A DNA stretch of 64,000 nt from Frigidibacter albus (GTDB taxonomy: Bacteria; Pseudomonadota; Alphaproteobacteria; Rhodobacterales; Rhodobacteraceae): assembly GCF_009908165.1 (NCBI RefSeq), contig NZ_JAAAUC010000004.1, positions 186,001 through 250,000 of the forward strand. Reading direction: 5' to 3'. Position 1 is the first letter of the stretch. Every line of letters starts with the position of its first letter. The notes below the pieces were generated by a model. The model saw nothing but the letters and a program-made list of their open reading frames with translations. It was not told the origin of the DNA and made no database searches. Shown piece by piece: positions 1-8,866 of this stretch. Both the position numbers and the translations under genes were made by a program.

Positions 1-764
1 CCCATGAACTTCGTCTCCAGCCCCAGTTGCTGGGCCTGGGTCATGAATTCCGGCAGCGGCGCAAGGATATAGCCGTGGAAGATGGTATAGTCGGGCCGGG
101 CGCGGCGCAGCTTCAGCACCTCGGTCGAGACATCGACGGCGGTCGGCGGGGTGATGATCTCCTCGACGATCTCCAGCCCCAGCTCCGCCGCCTTGGCGCG
201 CGAGCTTTCAATCGGGTCGCGGCCGAATTCGGTGTCGGAGTTGACCAGCACGATCTTGGCCCCGGGGGTTTCCTCGGCGATGTATTCCATCAGGATGGCG
301 ATCATCTCGGAATAGTCGGGGCCCGCCATGAACATGTAGGGATGTTCCTCGGGGTCGTTCAGTTCCGACGCGAAGGACGCGCCGCCCATGATCATCCCGC
401 CCATGCGGTTCAGTTCGGGCGCGATGGTCTTGGCGAAGCCGGTGGAGTCGCCATAGTAAAGGTGGATCTCGTCCTGGCTGGTCAGCTTGTTGAACACCGC
501 CACCGACTGGTCGACCTTGTAGCCGGTATCCTCATAGGCCAGCCGCAGGTTGCGCCCGCCGATGCCGCCGGCCTCGTTCACCTGTGTGATATAGTCCTGC
601 ATCCCGGCCTCGATCGCCACGCCGGCAAAGGCGAAGACGCCGGTCAGCGGGATCGACCCGCCGATGACGATGTCGTCCTCCTGCGCCTGCGCCGCGCCAA
701 GGCCCGCGACCAGCGCCACTCCGGCCATCAGCCCGGTGACGCGCCGTCTTGTCAGTGAAAACAT
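1..764 (-). CDS. Branched-chain amino acid ABC transporter, periplasmic substrate-binding protein (3' end cut by window)
   Basis: This is the periplasmic receptor of a LivFGHMJ-type importer. It starts at ATG 764, with GAGGAGA a few bases upstream. The first ~28 residues (MFSLTRRRVTGLMAGVALVA...) form a signal peptide ending near AQAQE. The mature part has the Leu/Ile/Val-receptor fold signature: DDIVIGGSIPLTG, then GGIGGRNLRL and the EDTGYKVDQSVAVFNKL stretch typical of Peripla_BP_6 proteins. About 254 codons are present and the C-terminal third lies beyond the left edge. It follows livM by 32 bp in the same direction, so it is probably co-transcribed. The ligand cannot be deduced; members of this family also bind amides, urea or aromatic acids. 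Confidence 0.88.
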   Translation of the reverse strand, partial: MFSLTRRRVTGLMAGVALVAGLGAAQAQEDDIVIGGSIPLTGVFAFAGVAIEAGMQDYITQVNEAGGIGGRNLRLAYEDTGYKVDQSVAVFNKLTSQDEIHLYYGDSTGFAKTIAPELNRMGGMIMGGASFASELNDPEEHPYMFMAGPDYSEMIAILMEYIAEETPGAKIVLVNSDTEFGRDPIESSRAKAAELGLEIVEEIITPPTAVDVSTEVLKLRRARPDYTIFHGYILAPLPEFMTQAQQLGLETKFM

Positions 765-796
765 GCGGTTCTCCTCCCATGCATGGTCGTGTCGTG

Positions 797-1840
797 TCAG
801 GTTCGGAACGGCCAGAGCCGGAAATAACGCCGGACCCTCGCCACGATCTCGGCGATGCCCTGCGGCTCGAACACCAGAAAGCCGACGATCATCGCGCCAA
901 ACACCACGGTGCGCAGCGGCGAGAGCAGCGTGCCGGCACCCGGCACCCAGGGGCTGACCCATTCCACCACGAAGCGCAGCATCTCGGGGGCCAGCGTCAT
1001 GAAGATCGCGCCGATGATACCGCCAAGGATGGTGCCCATGCCGCCGACGATGATCGCGGCCAGCAGGAAGATCGAGGCGAGCAGCGGGAAGCTTTCGGGC
1101 GTGACCACCCGGAAGAAATAGGCCCAGAGCCCGCCGGAGACGCCGGCATAGAACGAGGCGATGCCAAAGCTCATCAGCTTGTAGCGCAAGAGCGGGATCC
1201 CCAGCACCTCGGCCGAGATGTCGCGGTCACGCACGGCGATGAAGGCGCGGCCGATGCGGGTGCGGAACAGGTTCGCCGCCCCCAGCACCATCAGCGCCGT
1301 CACCGGCAGGATCACCCAGTAGAGCCGGAAATAGGTGACCAGCTCGACCCCGAAGAAGGTGGCGGGCGGCACATTGATGCCGCTGGCCCCGCCGGTGACG
1401 GGCACCCAGTGGACGAAGACGAAATGCAGGATGAACGAGGCCGCGATGGTGGCGATGGCGAGGTAGAGCCCCTTGACCCGCAGGCTGGGGATGCCGACCA
1501 GCACGCCCACGGCGGCGGCAACCCCGCCCGCAGCGGTAAGGTTCACCAGCATCGGCGTTCCCAGCTCACGCTCCAGCCAGGCGACGGTATAGGCGCCGAC
1601 GGCCATGAACGCCGCCTGCCCGAGGCTGACAAGCCCGGTATAGCCGGTCAGGATGTTCAGCCCGGTCGCCGCGCCGACATTGATCATCGCCAGGCAGACG
1701 AGGTACAGCCAATAGGCATCCAGCACGAAGGGCAGCGCCAGCAGCGCCGCCAGAAAGATCGCCATCCAGACCCGCTGCGGCTGGGTCGTCAGCAGGGCCG
1801 CATCGGCGCGGTAGGTTTCCTTGGCGGTGCCGATGATCAT
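797..1840 (-). CDS. livM: Branched-chain amino acid ABC transporter permease LivM
   Basis: Inner-membrane permease of the importer, 347 aa. After a short hydrophilic N-terminus come multiple hydrophobic helices, and the LivM hallmark LNILTGYTGLVSLGQAAFM lies around residues 60-80. The cytoplasmic EAA-like loop (AFIAVRDRDISAEVLGI) that contacts the ATPase is present near residue 195. Its ATG immediately follows the TAG stop of livH with no spacer, so the two permeases are translationally coupled. It is expected to heterodimerise with LivH. Confidence 0.9.
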   Translation of the reverse strand: MIIGTAKETYRADAALLTTQPQRVWMAIFLAALLALPFVLDAYWLYLVCLAMINVGAATGLNILTGYTGLVSLGQAAFMAVGAYTVAWLERELGTPMLVNLTAAGGVAAAVGVLVGIPSLRVKGLYLAIATIAASFILHFVFVHWVPVTGGASGINVPPATFFGVELVTYFRLYWVILPVTALMVLGAANLFRTRIGRAFIAVRDRDISAEVLGIPLLRYKLMSFGIASFYAGVSGGLWAYFFRVVTPESFPLLASIFLLAAIIVGGMGTILGGIIGAIFMTLAPEMLRFVVEWVSPWVPGAGTLLSPLRTVVFGAMIVGFLVFEPQGIAEIVARVRRYFRLWPFRT

Positions 1841-2722
1841 CTACAGCCTCTCGATCTCATGGGTGCCGAACAGGCCATAGGGCCGGACCATCAGCGCCAC
1901 GATCAGCAGCCCGAAGGTGACGACGCTTTGATACTCGCCGCCCAGATAGGTTCCGGCCCAGGACTGGATCAGCCCCAGCGCCAGCCCGCCGATCAGCGCG
2001 CCAAGGATGGAATCGAGCCCGCCGACGATCACCACCACCAGCGCCGACAGCCCGAACACCCCCATCGAGGGCGAGATGCCGCCAATGGCGCCCAGCAGCA
2101 CCCCCGCCCCCGCGGCGATGCCGCAGCCGACCGTCCAGGCCGCCGAGAAGACACCGGGCACGTTGATGCCGCATGAATAGGCCGCCGCCTGATCGGTGGC
2201 GGTGGCGCGCAGGGCGACGCCGCCGCGCCAGTAGCGGAACAGCAGCATGAAGGCCGCCATCACCGCCCCTGCCACGAGGAACGCCACCAGGATCTTGCGC
2301 GACACATAAGCCTCGCCCAGGAACACCGGCGTGTTGGCGATGAAGGGTGGCAGGCTGCGCGGATCGGTGCCCCAGATCAGCTCCACCAGCCCGATCAGCA
2401 CGGATCCGAGGCCAACCGTGACCATGAACACCGAAATCGGGCTTTCCCCCAGCATCGGCCGGATCAGCCCCCGCTCCACCACCGCGCCGGTCAGCGCGCC
2501 GCCCGCCACTGCCAGCGGCAGCGCCAGCCACACGGACAGGCCCATCCCCGCCCCGAAGGCGAAGAACAGGTAGCTGCCCAGCATCAGGATCTCGCCCACC
2601 GCAAGATTGATGACCCGAGTCGCCTTGTAGATCAGCACGAAGGCCAGCGCGGTCAGCGACAACAGCGCGCCAGAGCCGAGGCCGGCCAGCGACACTTCCA
2701 GCAAGAACAGCAAGTCGGTCAT
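1841..2722 (-). CDS. livH: Branched-chain amino acid ABC transporter permease LivH
   Basis: Second permease, 293 aa, about eight hydrophobic segments. The N-terminal part GSGALLSLTALAFVLIYKAT and the following INLAVGEILMLGSY are typical of LivH. The ALRATATDQAAAYSCGINV stretch is the coupling loop facing the ATPase. Its start overlaps the livG stop in an ATGA arrangement, so it belongs to the same minus-strand operon livG-livH-livM-receptor. Confidence 0.9.
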   Translation of the reverse strand: MTDLLFLLEVSLAGLGSGALLSLTALAFVLIYKATRVINLAVGEILMLGSYLFFAFGAGMGLSVWLALPLAVAGGALTGAVVERGLIRPMLGESPISVFMVTVGLGSVLIGLVELIWGTDPRSLPPFIANTPVFLGEAYVSRKILVAFLVAGAVMAAFMLLFRYWRGGVALRATATDQAAAYSCGINVPGVFSAAWTVGCGIAAGAGVLLGAIGGISPSMGVFGLSALVVVIVGGLDSILGALIGGLALGLIQSWAGTYLGGEYQSVVTFGLLIVALMVRPYGLFGTHEIERL

Positions 2723-3555
2723 GCGCCTGCTCCCGCCTCGGCCGCCAGCCGCCGCATCAAGGCCGCCGGATCGCCGCTGCCCAGATAGGCCTCGGCCACA
2801 TGCGGATCGGCCTGCACCTCGGCCGGCAGGCCATCGGCGATCACCTGGCCGAAGTTCAGCACCGTCACCCGGTCGGAAATATCCATCACCAGCCCCATGT
2901 CATGCTCGACCATCAGGATCGTGACCCCCCATTCTTCCTTCACGTCGAGGATGAAGCGGGCCATGTCCTCGGTTTCCTCGCGGTTCATGCCGGCCACGGG
3001 TTCGTCCAGCATCAGCACCCGCGGCTGCATCGCCAGCGCCCGCGCCAGCTCCACCCGCTTTTGCAGGCCATAGGACAGCACCGAAACCGGCTTGTGGCGG
3101 ATATGGTCGATCTCGAGGAAGTCGATGATCCGCTCCTCGACTTCCGCCCGCAGGGCCTCCTCCTCGCGCGCGGCGGGGCCGGCATAGATCAGCGCCTGCA
3201 AAAGATTCGTGCGCATGTGCGAGTGGCGGCCCAGCTTGATGTTGTCGAGCACCGACATGCCGCGGAACAGCGCGATGTTCTGGAACGACCGCGCCAGCCC
3301 CAGCTTGGCCCGCGCCGGGGGCCGCAGCCGGCTGATATCCTGCCCGTCGAGCCGGATCACACCCTGCGAAGGCCGGTAGAAGCCCGAGATGCAGTTGAAC
3401 ATCGAGGTCTTGCCGGCGCCGTTCGGGCCGATCAGCGCGTGGATCGACCCGGCCTCGGCGCGGAACGACACATGCCCGAGCGCCTTCAGCCCGCCAAAGG
3501 CCAGCGTCAGCCCCTCGACGCTCAGCGTGGCGGCTGTCGATTCGGCCGCGGTCAT
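2719..3555 (-). CDS. livG: Branched-chain amino acid ABC transporter ATP-binding protein LivG
   Basis: ABC ATPase of 278 aa. Walker A is GPNGAGKTS (about residue 43). The Q-loop region is RSFQNIALF, the signature is LSYGLQKRVELARAL, and Walker B is RVLMLDEPVAGMN with the H-loop MVEHDM. The ATG at 3555 gives MTAAESTAATLSVEGL, a normal family start; the frame remains open upstream only through a TTG. No Shine-Dalgarno sequence precedes 3555, but it overlaps (ATGA) the stop of a 12-codon ORF that has one (see 3552-3590). The partner ATPase LivF is not in the window and may lie beyond the left edge. Confidence 0.9.
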   Translation of the reverse strand: MTAAESTAATLSVEGLTLAFGGLKALGHVSFRAEAGSIHALIGPNGAGKTSMFNCISGFYRPSQGVIRLDGQDISRLRPPARAKLGLARSFQNIALFRGMSVLDNIKLGRHSHMRTNLLQALIYAGPAAREEEALRAEVEERIIDFLEIDHIRHKPVSVLSYGLQKRVELARALAMQPRVLMLDEPVAGMNREETEDMARFILDVKEEWGVTILMVEHDMGLVMDISDRVTVLNFGQVIADGLPAEVQADPHVAEAYLGSGDPAALMRRLAAEAGAGA

Positions 3556-3590
3556 GCGCGGTCGCCCGGGTACGTGATCTTGGCGTTCAT
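3552..3590 (-). CDS. 12-codon upstream ORF overlapping the livG start
   Basis: ATG at 3590 opens MNAKITYPGDRA and stops at a TGA that overlaps the livG ATG as ATGA. A good ribosome-binding sequence (GGGAGTGGG) sits just before it, while livG itself has none. It may act as a ribosome-loading leader coupling translation to livG. It could equally be the relic of a longer upstream gene, or chance. No peptide function is claimed. Confidence 0.35.
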   Translation of the reverse strand: MNAKITYPGDRA

Positions 3591-3823
3591 CCCACTCCCT
3601 CCCCGGAGCAGCCAAAGCCGCGGAGATCGGGCCCTCGGCTCTGGTGTGTCACCGGACCGGGGATCAATCGCGCAGGCTTCGTCCATTTGTCAGACAATGA
3701 AGCCGATGCCGAGCCCCGCCGTCAAGCACGGCGTGCAGCGCAATCGGGAAAATGAAACTGCGGCGGGATCGGGCGCGCGCAGAACCTCGCGAAGGGCGGG
3801 GCAACCGCCGCACATCCAGGAAA

Positions 3824-3838
3824 TTGCTGCAACTGCAA
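3824..3838. promoter_or_regulatory. TGC-rich palindrome, PhaR-like candidate operator 1
   Basis: TTGCTGCAACTGCAA has inverted TTGC/GCAA ends and fits CTGC-N4-GCA. Its near-twin lies 165 bp downstream. The resemblance to reported PhaR sites (CTGC-N3/4-GCAG) is imperfect at the last base. No PhaR gene is in the window. Confidence 0.35.
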
Positions 3839-3988
3839 AGAGATCGCGCAAGGTGCGCCCGCCGGCCCGATACGGCGCCAACACCGGCCCGGCAGCCCCG
3901 GGAAGGCACCTTGGAGCCCCGCGCAGCGGCGTTGCGCCGCGCTGTGGAGCGACAGCCGTCAGACCGTTGGCGGAAAGCCACCGCCGGG

Positions 3989-4002
3989 TTGCTGCACTGC
4001 AA
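3989..4002. promoter_or_regulatory. TGC-rich palindrome, PhaR-like candidate operator 2
   Basis: TTGCTGCACTGCAA fits CTGC-N3-GCA, the three-base-spacer version of the site at 3824-3838. It lies 131 bp before the kinase start codon, a plausible place for an operator or upstream regulatory site. Confidence 0.35.
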
Positions 4003-4132
4003 CATCGCGCTTTGCGAAGCTGGAAAACTCGGTTATCCCTAGGCGCGTGTAGGTTAAGAGTGATTGAGCGCGTCCCAAGTTCGGCACCAATGCTTCTGGG
4101 GGCCATCGCAGCCACGTCAACGAGGGGCCAAA

Positions 4133-6265
4133 ATGCTTCACAATCCCGCGCAGGTTCAGCAACCTTCGCCGCAGGTCGTCACGGACGACACCATCGATCT
4201 TGCCGGCGTCGTCTCGACCCTTTGGCGCGGCAAGCTCTGGATCGCTCTTTGCGCCATGATCACGGTGCTGATCGGGGGCTATTACGCCTATGTGGTTGCA
4301 GTTCCGACCTACCAATCCACATCGGTCGTGATCCTTGACACCCGTGAAGAGCAGGTCTCCGGGCTCGAGGGCGTGCTGGGGGGACTGGGCGGCGACAGCT
4401 CGGTCATCACCACAGAGGTGGAAGTGCTCCGCGCGCGCTCGCTGATGCGCAAGGTCGTGCTGGAGCTTGATCTGCCCTCTGACCCCGAGTTCAATTCCTC
4501 CTTGCGCGAGCCGGGCGTCATGGCGCGCCTCAAGGGCGCGGTGACCTCGCTTCTCCCCAGATCCGAGCCTGCACCGCTGGATCCCGAACTTGCAGACAGA
4601 AGCCGCCTCGACAGCGTTGTTTCGGCCTTGCTGGAGCGGACCACGATCAGGAACGTTGCTGAAAGCTACGTGTTCCAGATCACGGTCCAGACCGAGAACC
4701 CGGTCAAATCCGCGCGGATCGCCGATACCATCGCCGAGCTTTACATTCTCGAGCAGCTGCAGGTGAAGTTCGATGCGACCGAGCAGGCGACGGACTGGCT
4801 GTCGGAGCGGGTCATCGAACTGCAGGTCTCGCTTGAAGCGTCGGAAGCCCGCTTGCAGGACTTCCGCGCCTCCACCCAGCTGATCGACGAACAGACCCTG
4901 CTCGCGCTCGACCGGCAGGCAAAGGATCTGCGCGACCGAATCTCGGCCTCTGAATCGCAGACTGCGGCCTTGCAGCAGCGCGCCGACGACCTGGGTGCCG
5001 CCACGACCCCCACAGCGAGAGCCGAAGTCTCCGAGGACCCGGTGCTGATCCGGTTGCTGGAGGAAGGCCGGGGCACGCTGTCGCCAGCCGATGCCCGCAG
5101 CTTCGATCTGCGGTTCGAACAGATCCTGGCCCGCGCCGAGCTTGAAGCGACCCGTGCGGCGGATCAGCTTGCCTCGCTCCGCGCCGGCCTGATCGAATTC
5201 GAGGGCCAGATCGAGCGTCAGTCCGCCGACCTGATCACCTTGCAGCAGTTCACCCGCGAGGCGGAATCGAGCCGGCTGATCTACGAATATTTCCTGAACC
5301 GGATGAAGGAAACCTCGGTCCAGCAGGGGATCCAGCAGGCCGACAGCCGGGTGCTGTCCGATGCGGTGATCCCGAACGCGCCGTCTGCTCCCCGCAAATC
5401 GTTGATCCTCGCGATGTCGGGTATCCTCGGGCTGATGTTGGGCACCGGCATCGTGCTGCTGCGCGAGGCGGGCCAGAACACCTTCCGCAGCGCGCGTGAA
5501 CTGGAAGATCTGACCGGCCGCACCGTGATGGGCCAGATCCCGCAGATCCCGTCCCGCTCGCGCAGCGACGCGATCAGCTATCTTTTCGCCAAGCCGACCT
5601 CCTCTGCCGCCGAGGCGGTACGAAACCTGCGAACCTCGGTGCTGCTGTCCAACCTCGACAGCCAGCCGCAGGTGATCATCAGCACCTCGGCGATCCCCGG
5701 CGAAGGCAAGACCACTACCTCGCTGGCGCTGGCGCAGAACCTGACGCAGATGGGCAAGAAGGTGCTGCTGGTCGAAGGCGACATCCGCCGGCGGGTCTTC
5801 GGGCAGTATTTCAAGTTCGATCAGGAGCTGGGGCTGCTGGCGGTGCTGTCCGGTGAAAAGCGTCTGGACGAAGTGATCAACCATGACGAGCGCATCGGCG
5901 ACGTGCTGATCGGCGAGGCAACCAAGGCGAACGCCGCCGACGTGTTCTCGTCCGACAGCTTCGCCAGCTTTGTTACCGACATGCGTGCGATCTATGACTT
6001 CATCATCATCGACACGCCGCCGGTGCTGGTCGTTCCCGATGTGCGGATCATCGGCCAGCACGCCGACGCGATCATCTTCGTCGTCAAATGGGACTCGACC
6101 TCGAAATCCCAGGTCTCCGAGGCGTTGCGGCTGTTCGAAACCGCAAGCCTGCGGGTTTCGGGTCTGGTGCTGACCCAGATCGACGCAGCCGGGATGCGGC
6201 GCTACGGATATGGGGACAACTACGGTGCCTACGCCTCTTACGGGAAGAAGTATTACAACGATTGA
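4133..6265 (+). CDS. Wzc-type polysaccharide co-polymerase and autophosphorylating tyrosine kinase (BY-kinase)
   Basis: A 710-aa inner-membrane protein that controls chain length and export of an exopolysaccharide. The first ~100 residues carry the Wzz-type segment, with a transmembrane helix (LWIALCAMITVLIGGYYAYV). A coiled-coil-rich periplasmic region follows, then a second membrane helix near residue 425 (LILAMSGILGLMLGTGIVLL). The cytoplasmic kinase has Walker A PGEGKTTT, a Walker A' of the form VLLVEGDIRR (EGD rather than the usual DxD), and Walker B FIIIDTPPV. The tail is a tyrosine cluster (RRYGYGDNYGAYASY...), the autophosphorylation site of this family. Start ATG 4133 follows GAGGGG. 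No outer-membrane Wza or phosphatase Wzb gene is adjacent. Confidence 0.87.
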   Translation: MLHNPAQVQQPSPQVVTDDTIDLAGVVSTLWRGKLWIALCAMITVLIGGYYAYVVAVPTYQSTSVVILDTREEQVSGLEGVLGGLGGDSSVITTEVEVLRARSLMRKVVLELDLPSDPEFNSSLREPGVMARLKGAVTSLLPRSEPAPLDPELADRSRLDSVVSALLERTTIRNVAESYVFQITVQTENPVKSARIADTIAELYILEQLQVKFDATEQATDWLSERVIELQVSLEASEARLQDFRASTQLIDEQTLLALDRQAKDLRDRISASESQTAALQQRADDLGAATTPTARAEVSEDPVLIRLLEEGRGTLSPADARSFDLRFEQILARAELEATRAADQLASLRAGLIEFEGQIERQSADLITLQQFTREAESSRLIYEYFLNRMKETSVQQGIQQADSRVLSDAVIPNAPSAPRKSLILAMSGILGLMLGTGIVLLREAGQNTFRSARELEDLTGRTVMGQIPQIPSRSRSDAISYLFAKPTSSAAEAVRNLRTSVLLSNLDSQPQVIISTSAIPGEGKTTTSLALAQNLTQMGKKVLLVEGDIRRRVFGQYFKFDQELGLLAVLSGEKRLDEVINHDERIGDVLIGEATKANAADVFSSDSFASFVTDMRAIYDFIIIDTPPVLVVPDVRIIGQHADAIIFVVKWDSTSKSQVSEALRLFETASLRVSGLVLTQIDAAGMRRYGYGDNYGAYASYGKKYYND

Positions 6266-6399
6266 TCCGGCACCCACCCGCAGGCCGGCCGGAAACGGCG
6301 ACCCGCGGGCAGGTTCGGCCCGAGCCGGCGGGGGATTTTCCGGGTGCGCAGATGCGCGATCATCACTGTAAAACCCCCTCTGACCTGCCGGGAAATTCC

Positions 6400-7773
6400 A
6401 TGTCCGACCTGACCTGCTTCAAGGCCTATGACGTTCGCGGCCGCCTTGGCATCGACCTTGACGAGAACATCGCCCGCCGCATCGGCCGCGCCTTTGCCGA
6501 GGTGCTGGGGGCCCGCCGCGTGGTGGTGGGCCGCGATTGCCGCGCCTCTTCCCAAAGCCTCTGCACCGCTCTGGTTGAAGGGCTGATGGCGGCAGGTGTC
6601 GAGGTTCTGGACCTCGGCCTTGCCGGCACCGAAGAGATGTATTTCGCCACCACGCGTTTCGATGCCGATGGCGGGATCGAGGTCACCGCCTCGCACAACC
6701 CGATGGACTATAACGGCATGAAGCTGGTCGGCCGCGGATCGGCGCCGCTGGACCCGAAGGGCGCGCTGGCGGCGATCAAGGCGCTGGCGGAATCCGAAGA
6801 CTTCGCCGAGCCGAAATCCGGCGGCAGTGTCGCCCCCGCTGAAGGCGCCCGCGAAGCCTATGTCGAACGGGTGCTGTCCTTCGTCGATATCGCCGCGCTG
6901 CGCCCGCTGAAGATCCTGGTGAACGCCGGCAATGGCACCGCCGGCCCCACCTTCGACGCCATCGCCGAGGCGCTGGTTGCCCGCGGCGCGCCGCTGACCT
7001 TCCTGCGCCTGCACCACACCCCCGATGGCAGCTTCCCGAACGGCATCCCCAACCCGCTGCTGCCCGAAAACCAGCCGGTCACTGCAGACGCCGTCCGCGC
7101 TGCCGGGGCCGACATGGGCGTGGCCTGGGACGGCGATTTCGACCGCTGCTTCTTCTTCGATGCCAAGGGCGACTTCATCGCCGGAGAATATATCGTTGGC
7201 CTGCTGGCGGCGATCTTCCTCGACAAGACCCCCGGTGCCGCCATCGTCCACGATCCGCGCGTCGTGCTGAACACCCGCGCCGTCATTGCCGAGGCGGGGG
7301 GCCGCGCCGTGCAGGCCCGCACCGGCCATGCCTTCCTGAAACAGGCGCTGCGCGACACCGGCGCCGTCTACGGCGGCGAGATGTCGGCGCATCACTACTT
7401 CCGCGACTTCGTCTATTGCGACAGCGGCATGATCCCCTGGCTGCTGATCGCCGAGCTGATGGCCCGCCGCGGCGTCCCGCTGGCGGAACTGGTCGAGGCG
7501 CGCCGCGCCGCCTACCCCTCCTCTGGCGAGATCAACTTCCACATCGCCGATCCCAAGGCCGCCATCGCCGCCATCGTCACAGCCTTCGAGCCGGACGCGA
7601 CCCTGCGCGACGACATGGACGGCGTCAGCCTTGAATTTCCGGACTGGCGTTTCAACCTGCGCTCGTCCAATACCGAGCCGGTGGTGCGGCTGAACGTCGA
7701 GGCGTCGGGCAATGCCGCGCTGCTCGCGGAAAAGACCGCGACCCTGACCAAGATGCTGCAGGACCACGCCTGA
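6400..7773 (+). CDS. manB: Phosphomannomutase/phosphoglucomutase
   Basis: Alpha-D-phosphohexomutase of 457 aa interconverting hexose 6-phosphate and 1-phosphate, the step before GDP-mannose or UDP-glucose. All four family motifs are visible: the phosphoserine loop TASHNPMDYNG, the metal loop DGDFDRC, the sugar-specificity loop GGEMSAHHYF, and the phosphate-binding loop RSSNTEPVVRLN. The length matches AlgC/ManB. ATG 6400 starts MSDLTCFKAYDVRG, the usual N-terminus; the frame is open upstream but that part overlaps the kinase gene. It sits between a BY-kinase and a nucleotide-sugar epimerase, which suggests supply of activated sugar for an exopolysaccharide. Mannose versus glucose preference cannot be told. 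Confidence 0.88.
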   Translation: MSDLTCFKAYDVRGRLGIDLDENIARRIGRAFAEVLGARRVVVGRDCRASSQSLCTALVEGLMAAGVEVLDLGLAGTEEMYFATTRFDADGGIEVTASHNPMDYNGMKLVGRGSAPLDPKGALAAIKALAESEDFAEPKSGGSVAPAEGAREAYVERVLSFVDIAALRPLKILVNAGNGTAGPTFDAIAEALVARGAPLTFLRLHHTPDGSFPNGIPNPLLPENQPVTADAVRAAGADMGVAWDGDFDRCFFFDAKGDFIAGEYIVGLLAAIFLDKTPGAAIVHDPRVVLNTRAVIAEAGGRAVQARTGHAFLKQALRDTGAVYGGEMSAHHYFRDFVYCDSGMIPWLLIAELMARRGVPLAELVEARRAAYPSSGEINFHIADPKAAIAAIVTAFEPDATLRDDMDGVSLEFPDWRFNLRSSNTEPVVRLNVEASGNAALLAEKTATLTKMLQDHA

Positions 7774-7793
7774 CCCTGTCCACCCCGGAGCCG

Positions 7794-8831
7794 ATGATGA
7801 CCGAACCCAGCACCGCCCCCCGCACCGCTCTTGTCACGGGGGCGGCCGGCTTCATCGGCTATCACCTCTGCCGGCGGCTGCTGGAGGATGGGTTCCGCGT
7901 CATCGGGCTCGACAGCCTGAACGACTATTACGACGTGGCGCTGAAGGACCGGCGCCGCGCGATGCTGATGCAATCCGACGGCTTCAGCTTCGTCCATGCC
8001 AAGATCGAGGAGCCCGGCCTGCTGATGGGCCTGATGGCGGATGAGCGCCCCGATGTGGTCGTCCACCTCGCCGCCCAGGCCGGGGTGCGTTACTCCATCG
8101 ACCAGCCCCGCGCCTATCTGGAGGCGAACCTGATCGGCGCCTTCGAGCTGCTGGAGGCCGCCCGCGCCTACCCGCCGCAACATATGCTGATGGCCTCGAC
8201 CAGCTCGGTCTATGGCGCGAATACCGAAATGCCCTATGCGGAAACCGCCAAGGCCGACAGCCAGATGTCGTTCTATGCGGCCACCAAGAAGGCCAACGAG
8301 GCGATGGCGCACAGCTACGCGCATCTCTACGGCCTGCCGATCACCATGTTCCGGTTCTTCACCGTCTATGGCCCCTGGGGCCGCCCCGACATGGCGCTGT
8401 TCAAGTTCACCAAGGCGATTCTCGAAGGCGCGCCGATCGACGTGTTCAACCACGGCGACATGCAGCGCGACTTCACCTATGTCGAGGATCTGGTCCACGG
8501 CATCCGCCTGCTGATCGACGCCGCCCCCGTCCGCCCCGAAAGCGCCGAGTCGATTGCGCCGGGGGACAGCCTGTCGGCCGTGGCGCCGTGGCGCGTGGTC
8601 AATATCGGCAACTCCGAGCCCGTGCAGTTGATGGATTTCATCCGCGCCATCGAGACGGCGACGGGCCGCAGCGCCACGCTGAACATGATGCCGATGCAGG
8701 CCGGCGACGTGCCCGCGACCTGGGCAGATGGCGCCCTGTTGCAGGCGCTGACCGGCTACAGCCCGCGAACCGCGGTGCCCGAAGGGGTGGCCCGCTTTGT
8801 CGCCTGGTATCGGGACTACTTCCAGGCCTGA
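7794..8831 (+). CDS. UDP-glucuronate 4-epimerase-like NAD-dependent sugar epimerase
   Basis: Extended short-chain dehydrogenase of 345 aa. The NAD site is TGAAGFIG near the N-terminus. The catalytic set is ASTSSVYG followed by YAATKKANE (the YxxxK pair). DSLNDYYDVALK and VYGPWGRPDMALFKFTKAI are the signatures of the CapI/LspL UDP-glucuronate 4-epimerase group, giving UDP-galacturonate. It starts 20 bp after manB behind GGAG, so the two are probably one operon. UDP-glucose 4-epimerase is the main alternative. Confidence 0.85.
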   Translation: MMTEPSTAPRTALVTGAAGFIGYHLCRRLLEDGFRVIGLDSLNDYYDVALKDRRRAMLMQSDGFSFVHAKIEEPGLLMGLMADERPDVVVHLAAQAGVRYSIDQPRAYLEANLIGAFELLEAARAYPPQHMLMASTSSVYGANTEMPYAETAKADSQMSFYAATKKANEAMAHSYAHLYGLPITMFRFFTVYGPWGRPDMALFKFTKAILEGAPIDVFNHGDMQRDFTYVEDLVHGIRLLIDAAPVRPESAESIAPGDSLSAVAPWRVVNIGNSEPVQLMDFIRAIETATGRSATLNMMPMQAGDVPATWADGALLQALTGYSPRTAVPEGVARFVAWYRDYFQA

Positions 8832-8866
8832 CTATCTGCGGCAGACTGGCGCAATCGGTGCGCTTC

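Larger units (their letters stand above)
3591..4132. promoter_or_regulatory. Divergent regulatory region between the liv operon and the exopolysaccharide genes
   Basis: A gene-free stretch of about 540 bp between divergent operons; the ORFs in it show no family resemblance. It holds two related TGC-rich palindromes, TTGCTGCAACTGCAA at 3824-3838 and TTGCTGCACTGCAA at 3989-4002. A Shine-Dalgarno sequence for the kinase gene lies at about 4122-4127. Promoters for both operons should lie here, but I cannot place the -35/-10 boxes with confidence. Confidence 0.55.

Noticed and set aside
749-2176. 475-codon plus-strand reading frame
   Set aside because: It lies opposite livM/livH, is rich in His/Gln/Arg/Asp with no family motif, and is the expected shadow of a GC-rich gene.
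3690-4115. 141-codon minus-strand frame in the liv-exopolysaccharide gap
   Set aside because: No motif, Arg/Ala-rich, no ribosome site; treated as noncoding.
3959-6277. 772-codon minus-strand reading frame
   Set aside because: Antisense shadow of the Wzc-type kinase, which has clear domains.
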